Below, piece by piece: positions 1 through 10,443 of a DNA stretch of 64,000 nt; the stretch's first letter is position 1; every line of letters begins with the position of its first letter. The notes below the pieces were generated by a model. It saw nothing but the letters and a program-made list of their open reading frames with translations, was not told the DNA's origin and ran no database searches. The translations under genes and the position numbers were made by a program. The stretch comes from Hemileia vastatrix (lineage: Eukaryota; Basidiomycota; Pucciniomycetes; Pucciniales; Zaghouaniaceae). The stretch is from assembly GCA_030280995.1 (NCBI GenBank), contig JASXTE010000141.1:1-64000 (forward strand). The letters are read 5' to 3'.

Positions 1-1942
1 AGATACTACACTTCCTCTAGCTCCAGAATCCAGAACAACTTCAATGATGGTTCCATTGATCAAGACTGGTGCTTTGAGAGGGGCAATAACAATTAAGCTA
101 TCCTCAATGTTCTTTATGATCTCAGCATCCTCAACTGTAGATAAATCATTATTATCAATATCAATAGTATTTAAATAATGAATATATTCTTACAGCATCA
201 AGATTTGTTGTTGAGATTCATATGAAATATTGCTGGCACAATCACTTGAAGTATCATCCAGTGCTATTGTGTCATCAGCCTGCTCCTAAGTTTGTTCAAC
301 AAGATTTATCCTCTTGTCACAAGCATGGCCTTTCTTCCAAGGCTTTTTGCACTTGAAGCAAGTGTTTGTTGCATACTTTTTTGGTGCAACAGGGGCAGAA
401 GGTTTACCAACCTTTTCCAGAGGTTTCTGTTGGTAAGTGGAGGATTTCTCCAAAGAGGTTCTAGGAATGAATCTTCTGGAATCATACTTGTTGTTTAGAA
501 GGATCTCATTTCAAGTATTATTGAAGGAAGAAGGTTCTCTGGAGAACTCAGTCCCAGCCACTATCAAGTCTCTCAAAGACATTGGCAATTTATATAAGAT
601 CCTGTCCTTTCATAACTCAAACTCCATATTTTGGTCCATTTCCCTCAAGTTTTTATAAGTTTCTTTAAGAACTCAATAGGTTTATCAGTAGAAGAGCTAT
701 ATCTAGTTTCCCCATACTGCCTTTGTTGAGCCATCCTAAACTTGGAGCCACCAAATTGTGCTTAAATCAATTTTTTCCAATCTTCCCATGAGTAGTCATT
801 CCTATCCAGGAGAACATATTCATACCACATTAGGGCTATATTGGTAAACAAGAAATTAACTTAGACACAATTTCCTCATCTGGGAGATTGTAAGAATTTT
901 TTAAGTTATCAATTATGCAAATGAATTGCTGCCAATCAGAAGAAGAATCACCATTAAATGTTGGGTACTGGTCAATTTTTGGCAAATTCTTTTAATTTGG
1001 AGGAGCCTCTTTAGTATTAGATTGTTTCTGAGTAAGAACAAGCTGTAACTTCTCCAATTGTGCAGTTATCTCATTGTTTAATCCTTCTGTTGAAGGTCGT
1101 GGTGCATCATCAATTTTTGATGGAAACTCAGTGGTATCAATAGGCATTTCTCAATCTAATTTTACTTTAGATGAACTAGCAACAGGTAAACTTGGAGAAT
1201 CCTCTACCATATGCTCCTTCAAAGAAGTTTCAGAATATTTTTGATCATTAAACAATGAATTCAATTTTTCTTCAATGGTTGTTAGTCTGGTTTTCACTCT
1301 TGGAAGACTAGATAAACTCTCATTGATTGTTGCAAAAGATAACTGGGTTTTATTTTGAAATGATGAATAATGATTACTTGATCTTTTCAGGTTCATCTTA
1401 TCTACCTCTAGCTCCAGACAAAAGGTAGATACAGTATCTTTCATTTTAGACAAATCATTTTTGATATTTTGCCATAAAGAAACTTTCTTTTCATTGGTTG
1501 CTTTGTAATGAAACAAATCATCAGAAACTCTCTGTAACTCACTCCTTTATGCTTGATAACCCTGTTCAGTTAACAAACTATTATATTTCTGAGTCAATTG
1601 CATTTTTTTCATTACATGATTTTGTTTAGCAATAATATACCTCAAATATTCATCATTAATGTTAGCTACATCTTGAGTGTTTATCAATAAAGAAACAGAG
1701 TAACTTTCAAGATTCTCATAAAACTCAGGCTCAAGTGTTTTTTCAATAATAGCCATATCAGGATTTATAATTGAAGTAGAAATTAGAGCTAAAGGATTAG
1801 ATACATATGAAATTTGGGCAATTTGTCTACTGTTCTCAGCCTATACAGGTCTCACAGTCTCATCTCCTCTTCCAGAATTACCTGAAGGAACTGAATAAGT
1901 TACAAGAAATGGTACTTGAGATTTAATAGAGGGGCTTACCAT
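1..1942 (-). pseudogene. G0 Gag and start of protease, degenerate
   Basis: Capsid-type Gag polyprotein of a Ty3/Gypsy element, followed in the same frame by the retropepsin start. The start is the ATG at 1942, within ATGGTAAG, which is shared with the other elements. In order: a coiled-coil-rich stretch (about 1151-1760), the retrotransposon gag core (about 560-1010, with NWPK-like and FGGSKF-like motifs recognisable in G1-G4), a zinc knuckle around 300-345 (Cys-x2-Cys-x7-His-x-Cys) and a VVLDSGA protease motif near 10-45. Stops break it near 1840, 1547 and 1151, and there are frame breaks in the gag core. It is closest to G1. No intact Gag product is expected. Confidence 0.8.
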
Positions 1943-1971
1943 GGCTTGGGCAAGACTTGGATGTGGTTGTT

Positions 1972-2514
1972 CTATCTCCTTCTTCCTCCTTGATAGGGAT
2001 GAGGAGGTGTTGGATTCAACAAATTTGTTCTTGAAGGACCTGACTGAGGTACTTGGTGCTGTTGCTGCTTCGACAGATAATCCCACTGGGTTTTCAGCCA
2101 ACCCCACTGCCACTTTGAGACTTCCACCTTTTCTTGTTGCTGGGGGGCCAGATGTGGAAGGGCTTTTGGAGGAGGAGGTTTCTTCTTCTCTTGAAGAAAA
2201 GACTCTATGTTTCTTACCTTGTCTTCTAGACAGTCTATTCTTGACCTCAGCTTGAGTTTTTCTGTCCTCAACTCCTTGATGTGAGTAGAGAGATTTTTTA
2301 CCTGCTGGTTTAAGGGCATCTTTTTTATCTTGAAGCCTTTGGGAAGCTCTTCTGGGGGGTTTATTGAAGGTTTTTGTTCCTGGGAATTTGTCTCTACCAT
2401 AATATCCACTTCCTCCATTTCCACATCAGAACTAGCCTCATCATAATTAATCAGATCCAGTTCATCTTCACGTGCAGCAGAAAAACCTTAGTCAATCAAT
2501 GTTTTAAATTTAGC
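1972..2514 (-). pseudogene. G0 ORF1, intronless version
   Basis: ORF1 homologue read in one continuous frame (clear from about 2486 to 1972). Exon-1-type acidic sequence (…NYDEASS) runs straight into the exon-2 sequence (DVEMEEVDI…). In G1 the same two stretches are separated by a 58-nt GT-AG intron; here the junction lies between 2428 and 2427 with no extra base. Downstream are the conserved PKGFKIKK motif, a coiled coil around THIKELRTE, a Pro/Lys-rich linker, a W-x-W motif region and a HPYQGGRRR tail. A TAG ends it at 1972, 14 codons before the PW-stop used by G1, G3 and G4. An upstream stop near 2489 breaks its start. Function unknown. Confidence 0.75.
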
Positions 2515-3225
2515 CTGAAGTGAGAAAAAGAAACAATAAGATGAATTAGTTTTATTTTTGCTTTTTTTAAAGAAAAATAATAATAAAAGAATATAAAATT
2601 CTTCAGGACAAAAATCAACTGAAAATAATAATCTATTATTTATTAATTCAAAATAATCTTATAACCATGATTTAAAATAAATCAACTGAAGAAATAAAAA
2701 TAAATTTTAATTTAACAAATTAATTTATTATAATTATCAGGATTTAAATAAACTGAAAGATTTTTTAATTACCAGGACTCAACTTCAACTGAAATAATTT
2801 AATATAGTTTATTTTTTATTAATTATTAAAATTTTATTGTCAGGACAATTTGTCAACTGGAACAAAAAAAAGATTTTTTAATTTATCAGGACAAAGTCAA
2901 CTGAATATTTTAATTAATTTTCAAAAAAATAATAATTTATTACTTCTAGGACTAAGAACACAATTGCTCTATCTTTGTCAACTAGGAAAATAAATATAAA
3001 AAGATAAACTTTTATTTACCAGACACCTCCCCCTGTAAAATGAGCAAATTAATGACACTTACAAAGTGCTGAGTAAAAGGAAATACGTAGAGTATGAAGA
3101 CTGAAAAGTGACACATGAATAGTAATTAATAATTACCACAAAATATATATCTATTAGTTAGTATATAAGCCTAAGTTTTGGAGCGCGGTACAATTCCTGT
3201 TTCCAGCAAAAAATAAGTCACATGA
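2515..3225 (-). other. G0 5' leader with predicted intron and repeated GTTGAC/GTCC motifs
   Basis: AT-rich non-coding leader between ORF1 and the 5' LTR. In element sense a donor GTAAGTG starts at 3062 and a pyrimidine-rich TTCAG acceptor ends at 2515, predicting a 548-nt intron just upstream of ORF1. Within it a motif (plus strand AGGAC, a short gap, TCAACTG) recurs at about 2607, 2772, 2843, 2888 and 2949, with weaker copies between. Near 3179-3208 is a segment resembling the complement of a tRNA T-arm and acceptor. The leader resumes at 4369-4490 after the solo LTR. Confidence 0.55.
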
Positions 3226-4363
3226 TGTCGGTCAGTCTTCTAGAAGAAGGTATGAAAAATAGGAGAAAAGGAGGAGAGAAGGAGGAGGACAAGGGAAAAT
3301 AAAAGGAATAATTTGTAATAGTATATTTAATTTTATTTAAGAGGGAAAACAACGGCAAGCAACTTTGAGAGATGACAAAAGCTTAGTATTTATTAATAAT
3401 AATATTATCCAATGTAAGGGTTCTGCGCCGCAAACACTTTTAATTACTATTAGACTTAAAGCAACCTTTAATTTGTTATATAGAATTTTAATTAGAATTG
3501 TATTACTAATAAAAAAAATATAAACGTAATAAAATAGTTATTTAATTTGTTGAGTGTTTAATAAGTGATGAGGCTACAGGGGATCATCCAAGGCCCTTTT
3601 ATAGGCAATGGGTCCTCTGAAGCACTACTATATTTGTAAATACAATGATTAGAATAGAATAAAACAAATATATCAAAGAGTAAATGAAACATTACAATAT
3701 AGAGAAAAACATGAAACAATTAATTAAAACGCCAATTAAGAATCCAATTTTCCCGCCATTAATTCCCAAATCAGTAAGTGAAAATAGTGAATAACTAAAC
3801 AAGATTGGAACATAGGAACTATGAGAAAAATAATTCCAAACAGATGGTACATTCTGATTAAAGGATATTTTAAGTGAAACAAAAAATACTTTGACGCAAC
3901 AAAACATGTAATTAATCTCAATTAAGTATAAATTAATTTATTTGTTTTTTCTAACACAATTAAGGGTCAAAAGAAGCGTCATTAATTATTGTTTAGTATT
4001 ATATGAGAGGTGTTATTTAATATATAAATTTAAATAATTAATTTAAATATATTATAAGTCAATTTTACACTTATAATTATAATATATGTTTTTCAATTAA
4101 TTAAATATAAATTTATAATTATTAAATACATAAAAATGCGCCCTTATTTGTAGAATATATTATATTATGTTCAATTTAACTGTATATAAAAATTTATATA
4201 ACCAATAAATTTAATGTAACACTTGTATATAATAAAATACTTATATAATTTTATTATGCAATAAAATATTAAGTTATATTCATTAAATACAATTCTTACC
4301 CACTCTTTCAGGTTTTATAAGTTACATATCATTTACTGGACTCCTGGAATAGCCTGGCTGACA
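3226..4363 (-). repeat. Solo LTR, family A (1138 bp), TSD CATGA
   Basis: Complete LTR inserted in the G0 leader, flanked by CATGA at 3221-3225 and 4364-4368. The plus strand starts TGTCGGTCAGTC and ends CCTGGCTGACA, so it is in minus orientation like the LTRs of G2 and G3. A TATA box (CTATAAAAGG in element sense) lies near 3597. No internal region remains, as expected after LTR-LTR recombination. The hydrophobic reading frame at 3692-3907 lies in U3 and matches frames in the other family-A LTRs. Confidence 0.92.
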
Positions 4364-4368
4364 CATGA

Positions 4369-4490
4369 TATGTGACATTTGTCATTTTTGTCATCCACTT
4401 GTCCTTATAGATACCTTGATGGGGATGGTCCCACAGTCTCCGGTCTTCAAGATAACAATGTGCCCTCGACAATTCAGAAATGTTCTCAAC
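4369..4490 (-). other. G0 leader, LTR-proximal part with decayed primer site
   Basis: Continuation of the G0 leader after the solo LTR. It aligns by eye with the G1 leader at about 14105-14240 (shared GGTCCCAC, TCTCC and TCAAGATA blocks). The primer-binding position 2 nt inside the LTR is mutated compared with the TGGGGACCTTTCC form in G2 and G3. Confidence 0.6.
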
Positions 4491-5301
4491 TGTTAAGGGG
4501 TCTTTCAAGTCTAGAAGGTTTTAGAGGGAGGTCCAATGGTGATAACAACAGGACTTAAGGGATTCAAACTTGGGTATGTATTTTCTTATCTTATAGATTA
4601 TTTACTCAATATGAAGAGGTAAAAGTTGAATTATTATTATAATTAATGGAATAGAATTACGTGAATGTAAATACTAAGGCAATAATAGATAGTAATAAAG
4701 GGATTGTAAATAGTTGTAATAAAATAAGTAAGTAATGAATGAATCAGAAACAACCAAAAGAGAGGCCTTATATAGGCAAAGGAGGGACAAAGCATGGCTA
4801 TGAAATTCTAAAAACAGTAGTATGAGAGAGAGAGAAAAAGAATATTCCAGAAGGAGTATTTTAAATAATAAACTTGTTCTAAAAAGTAGGTGTCAAAAAG
4901 ATGTATTTAAATATGTATTTACAGAGTATGTCAGAAATACATAAATGTAATCAAATTTTACTGTAGAAGTCAATTTTAAATAAGAAATTTGAATTTTTTT
5001 TATATATTTACTTTTATTTGAATATTAAAATTTTATTTTAATTTAAAATCTATTTTTTTTAATATAAAATTTTATTTCTTCCAACCTGTCAATGAGCACG
5101 GTGTTAGAGAATAAAAATAAAGGGACGTTTTATATTTAACTTTAATTATTAATTTAATTTTACCATTTTTTAATTAGTTGATTTGTTATAGGTAATTTTA
5201 ATGTAACTAACTTTTAATTCAATAATTAAAATATTAAGGTGTGGCTTCATCTAGTAAATAATCAATTATTTTACTGGGTAAGTCTAGAAGCCTGGCTGAC
5301 A
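4491..5301 (-). repeat. G0 5' LTR, family B (811 bp)
   Basis: LTR running from TGTTAAGGGG to AGCCTGGCTGACA on the plus strand. Family B shares its CCTGGCTGACA terminus with family A but is shorter and ends (element sense) in CCCTTGACA. A TATA box in sense orientation lies near 4770. It is directly followed by ATTAC and the older LTR sequence at 5302. Confidence 0.88.
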
Positions 5302-5473
5302 ATTACTGTAATTTTCATTTTTAAATAAGTAATTTGAATTTCTTGTATATACTTATTTTTATTTTAATATTAATTTATATTTCAATATTAAATTTTAATT
5401 AATATTAATATTTATTTCTCTTAACCTGTCATAGAGCACGGTGTTAGGAAATAAAAATATAAAGGATATTTAA
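5302..5473 (-). repeat. Old host LTR (family B), piece 1 of 3
   Basis: Internal LTR sequence with no LTR start at its left edge: it is the part of an older family-B LTR lying right of the G0 insertion. It resumes at 15811-15934 and 35188-35237, where it ends CCTGGCTGACA. The three pieces total about 350 bp of a roughly 810-bp LTR; the missing first half should lie left of G0, outside the window. AAT at 5471-5473 is the target duplication of the TIR element inserted next. Confidence 0.75.
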
Positions 5474-5677
5474 TAGGGGGTATCAATGTTCAGGGATCCA
5501 CAATTAGGGATCAGGAATTATTTTTGCCCGGATCCGACATTATTAATTGCGGAAGATTATTATCCATTAGGCCTGGGGCTAGTGGATAAGGAATGCACGA
5601 TAATACATTATCCTACTCTTATACCCCAATTTCCATTCCTAATTACCGATCCCAAACTCATCATATCCATGAGCAAT

Positions 5678-6482
5678 TGTCAAGTGGGGTTTTCAAGTCT
5701 AGAAGGTTTTCCAGGGAGGTCCAAGGACGGCAACAATTGGTTTTAGAGGATTCAAACTTGGTATGTATTTTATTATCTTTTAAAGATTATTTACTCAAAT
5801 AACAAGTGGTAAAGAGGTAGATTACTATTATATTTAAAGGTTCAGAATCACGGTTTTAATGTAAATACTAAAACAATAATTGATAATAATAAATAGTTTT
5901 TTTTGTTTGTAATTATAATAAAGTAAATAAGTAAGGAATGTTTTGAAAAGCAAAAAAATTGAGGGCCTTTTATAGGCAAACATGAGGGAAATAAAGACAC
6001 AGAATTTACACCATCTACTGCAAGGATGTGAGAAAGAAGCTGACTAAGAAGGAGTATATATATGACATAAGAAAAAAAAATTAAGTGGTATGTCAGCAAG
6101 GGCATCATTTTCATTGGTAATAAAGTATGAGTTCCCTTGAACTGTTACAATTAATACAAAGCATTTGAGTTAATTATATTGATTTCATGGAAATCCAGAT
6201 CTCTCAATGAAGTAATATAATATTTTTTAAGTTTTTTTATTATAATTTTATAATTAATTTTTATTCCCAATCAACTGCATTATTAAGCACGGTGTTAGGT
6301 AGTAAAAATGTATGGTACACTTACTTAAATTAATTATTTACACTACTTCATATAATTAGCTTAGTTAGTGGTAAGTAATACATCAGTAAATATTAAATAA
6401 TTAATTATTAATAAGTATTTTAAAAAAGGCGTGGCTTCACCTCCATAAAATAATTAATTATTTTACCAGGTAAGTCTAGTAG
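5678..6482 (-). repeat. LTR, family B subtype, lacking its last 11 bp at the G1 junction
   Basis: Begins TGTCAAGTGGGG after target sequence GCAAT (5673-5677) and runs to AAGTCTAGTAG, where G1 starts. GCAAT recurs at 15052-15056, just after the G1 right LTR, so this LTR was present first and G1 entered its last 16 bases. It resembles the G0 LTR more than the G1 LTRs. A TATA box lies near 5970. The missing CCTGGCTGACA is supplied by the end of the G1 LTR. Confidence 0.8.
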
Positions 6483-7288
6483 TGTCAAGGGGTCTTTTGG
6501 TCTAGAAGATTTATTCGAGGGTTCTACAAGGATTTCAAGTGGTTTAATGGACTCTCAAAATCAAGGTACATATTTCTTAATCTATTTGATTGTTTTACTC
6601 AAATTATAAGAGGTAATTTTAAATATTATTAAAATTTATATCTTTAGAATTACGGTGATGTAAGTACTAATGTTTATAAATAATAGTAATAAATGTGTTT
6701 TAATTGATGTGTTATAAAAGTTTGTAAGTAAGTAAAGGAATGGATCAAAAGGTACAAAAAGGAAAGTTCTTTTATAGGCAAAATGTGAGAAATGAAACAC
6801 GGAGTTAACACCACCTGATACAAAGGTGTGAGAGGGAAAAAGCTTAAATAAAGAGAGTATGTGAAATAATAAGAGTAATACTAAATAGTGCGTAAATAAA
6901 AAGTATTTATTTTATTTGAAATAAAACTCTGAATCCCTTCATCCATCACATTTAGTGCAAGAATATTTGATTTAAAATATTGAATCAATAAAATCTAAAT
7001 AAAGGAATTTGAAAAAGTTTTCTTCTGTTTATAATTTTATATTTTTAATACTAATTTTATTTCCATCTTATCTGTATTATTGAGCACGGTGTTTGGGAGT
7101 AAAAATATATATGGGACAAGTACTTATTTTTATTAATTATCTACATTAGTGTACTTAGCTGGTTAGTTGTAAGTAATACATAAATAGTTAATAATTAATT
7201 AATTATTAATAAGGATTTAAAAGGCCTGGCTTCACCTCAATAAGATAATCAATTATTTTACTGGGTAATTCTAGTAGCCTGGCTGACA
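6483..7288 (-). repeat. G1 3' LTR (806 bp)
   Basis: Plus strand from TGTCAAGGGG to AGCCTGGCTGACA, next to the polypurine tract at 7289. A TATA-like TTTTATAGGC (plus strand) lies near 6770. Matched by eye to the G1 5' LTR over its whole length. Confidence 0.9.
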
Positions 7289-7300
7289 CTCCCTCACTCT
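7289..7300 (-). other. G1 polypurine tract
   Basis: In element sense AGAGTGAGGGAG sits immediately before the 3' LTR, preceded by a T-run. The same string occupies this position in G2, G3 and G4, which fixes the internal boundary of the 3' LTR. Confidence 0.85.
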
Positions 7301-7348
7301 AAAAAAAAACAATAAAAAAATGCTATTATTTTTTATTTTTATACTTTT

Positions 7349-10300
7349 TTAGTAGATAGGAAGATTAGATATCTCCTTCCCAGGTATCCAAGAATCATAT
7401 TCAGATGATTTATTCTTGAATATCAATAAGTATTTGGTACCTTTTTCAGCAGTGACTATTCTGTCATTCAGAATTTTTTCAATTTCTACTGATTCAGTGA
7501 TTTCATTTGGGGTTTTCTTTGGTCTTCCCCTCCTTTTTGGAAATAAATCACTATTGGATGTGTAAGGTTTCAGAAGAGATATTGGAAAAACAGGATGTTT
7601 TCTGTCATATGGAGAATACAGAATAACCTCAACTGCATTATCTCCAATCATTCTTCTGACAACAAATGGATCAACAAATGGATCTTTCAATGTGTTATTA
7701 CCTTGTAAATTGAATTGTACTGTAGAAATCAATACTTCACCACCTTTTTAAAAGTGTATTCTTTATGGGATTTGTCCCATCTCTTCTTCTCATATTCAAA
7801 TTATTTTTCAATACATTTTTGAGCATGGTTTCTGCACAGTTGTTGCATTTGAAGAAAAGATTTTACACCAGGATGTATATCCAATTTAGGTATTTTGTTA
7901 TTGAGAATTTGGGCAGGAGTATTTGGCACATATCCAAGCCTGAGCTCAAAAGGCTTTCTTTGAGTAACAGAATGAACAGTGCTATTATAAGCTAATTCCA
8001 ACCCAGGAAGTAAAGTAAGCCAATCATGAGTGAATCTGTCATTATCTTTATACTGAAGGCCAAAGGCACAATACCTTCTTATCATGTCCTCTAAAGTCTG
8101 AATCATTCTTTCAGCTAAGCCATCAGTCTGTGGATGATGGGCAGTAGAAAGTTTCAGATCACAACCACAAACATCCATCAGAAACATCCAAAATTCAGAA
8201 GTAAATTTAGGGTCTCTGTCAGAGATTATGGCTTTAGGAATACCAGCAGTATTAATCATATGAGACCACCATCAGAAAGCTATTTCCTTAGTGGAAACAT
8301 CCTTGTGGGTAGGGATAAATTTACACATTTTTGTGAATCTGTCCACAATAACCCAACAAGAGTTATAACTGTCTTTTCAAGAAATAGGTAATCCTGTTAC
8401 AAAATCCATGTTTATTATCTGCCATGGTGCATCAGGAGGTTCAATATGTTGCATTAATCCTGCTCTTTTAACAGACAATCTTTTTGATTTTTGGAAAGAA
8501 TCACAAGATTCAACATATAATTTGGTGTCCACAGACATATTAACCCACCAAGCAGTGTTTTTAATTCTGATCATTGTTTTTTCAAGATCGAAATTTCCAG
8601 CTAATATGTCATCATGAAAAATTTTCAAGATTATTGCTTTCATAGAAGGAGGAATAAAAATGACATTACTCAACTTTCTTCTATAATAATGATATCCTTC
8701 ATTAATTGAAAATTTACCTTTTTCCAAAGCGAATTGGTTCTTTGGTGGAAGGGTTTTAATTAATGCTTGTATTGAAGCATTATTTGGATAATTTAATAGG
8801 GTGCATAACTTTTTTAAGTCAGTGTGCTTATCATATGACTCCAGAATAAGCTGGACTAGCTCTTCCTCCATATCAACCACATATATCCCGTGAATATGAA
8901 TAATTTCATGCTCAGGATCATAAGCAAGATTAGAGTCATCATTTGGTAAAGGAAACCTTGATAACATATTCATATTTGAGTGAGCAATACCAGCCCTATG
9001 AATAATTGTCATTCTTCCTCTGTACTCTTGAACAGCTAACTGCCATCTGAACATATGTCTGTTAGATGTTTTCAAGTTTAAAAGGTATTTAACTGCACTG
9101 CATTCAGTGACAAGTTCAAATTTCTGGTCATCTAAGTAATAATGTAGCTTTTCTAGAGCCCACACTACAGCTAAACATTCCAATTGAGTAGCACAATATT
9201 TCAATTCACTATTTCTCAAGGTTCTTGAAATATAACAAATTACTACTTCTGATACTTTATCATTCATCACTTGTTTTTGATGGAGGGCAGCACCCAGACC
9301 AATAAAACTGGCATCAGTATATAAAACAAATGGTTGATTAAAGTCAGTTAAAGCAAGAATAGGTGCTGACATCAAAAAGTGTTTCATAGTGTCAAAAGCT
9401 CTTTGTCTTTCACTATTCCAGAAAAAAGCAACATCCTTTCTAGTTAATTGGGTAAGGGGTAAAGCTATGACTTGGTAATTTTAAATATACTGTCTATAGT
9501 ATCCACACATTACCAAAAAACTCTGTAGCTCTCTAACTGTATTAGAAGCCTTCACCTGTTGTATGGCTGCCACATTGTTTTGGTCAACACATATCTGTAA
9601 GCCTGAAACAATATGACCAAGAACTTTTAAAGAATGGAAACCAAATTTACATTTCTTCAAAGCAAGTGTCATATTTATCTCATCCATTTTTTGGAACACT
9701 TTACACAGGTGTTTGAGATGGTCCTAAAATGTTTTTGAGAATATACTGATATCATCAATATAAACCATCAGCCATCCTTCAATTATCTCCTGATGGAATG
9801 TGTTATCCATGACTTTTTGAAAAACTGAAGTGGCATTTTTAGGTCCAAATGGCATCCTAATGTACTTATAAATAACCATATGAGTAGCAATAATCAGAAA
9901 ATTCTGAGAATTTTTCTCAACAGGTACCTGGTGATATCCTTTATTACCATCCAAACAGCAGATATATTTAGCACCCTGTAAGGTAGCATGTATAGAGCTA
10001 ATCCTAGGAAAAGGATAGATATCATCAACAGTATAAGTTATTAGTGCTCTATAATCACCACATAACCTGGCTTTATCTTTCTCATAACAAATTAGGACAG
10101 TTGAGATAACACAATATTTAGGTGTTTCAACTACCTTTTCAATAATATTCATTTTTAAAAGGGTAGAGATATTGTCTTCAATATCTTTTCTCTTTGTGGG
10201 AGAAGAAGGATAAGGCTTCTTCTTTAAACTAGGTGGTATATCAGTTAATGGAAAAGACATTGAAGGTTTCATTTCCTCTTTAACTAATCCCAGTTCATGT

Positions 10301-10419
10301 GACCCATGAGCAAAGGCCATAGGAAAAGACTTTATCAAGTTAATGATGGAATCTTTATCCTCCCCAGAAAGTTGTTCTCCAAAAGAGGCATTGTCAATTT
10401 CAGACATAAGGGAATGCAT
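7349..10419 (-). pseudogene. G1 Pol: reverse transcriptase, RNase H, integrase, chromodomain
   Basis: Decayed pol of a chromovirus. In element order: RT with YIDD motif (about 9750), in the segment 9724-10419; connection at 9481-9699; RNase H with YTDAS (about 9315) and the integrase zinc region (H-x6-H, then CDSFQ, where the usual second Cys of CxxC has become Phe) in 8377-9387; integrase core with SDRDPKF (about 8215) and HHPQTDGLAERM (about 8130) in 7801-8259; GP-type module and chromodomain (KGTKYLLIFKNKS…W) in 7349-7732. Stops or frameshifts separate the segments. The Phe for Cys alone would damage the integrase zinc site. Confidence 0.88.
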
Positions 10420-10443
10420 TTCTTTTGTAGGTCTTCCTTTATA

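Larger units (their letters stand above)
1..5301 (-). mobile_element. G0: partial Ty3/Gypsy chromovirus, 5' part only
   Basis: The window opens inside the protease region of a minus-strand LTR retrotransposon. Reading leftward in element sense there is the 5' LTR (4491-5301), a leader (interrupted by a solo LTR at 3226-4363), ORF1, Gag and the first protease residues. Reverse transcriptase, integrase and the 3' LTR lie outside the window to the left. The 5' LTR is followed by ATTAC and then by the inner part of another LTR, so G0 is inserted in an older LTR. It is decayed, with several in-frame stops, but it is valuable because its ORF1 lacks the intron seen in G1-G4. Confidence 0.85.
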
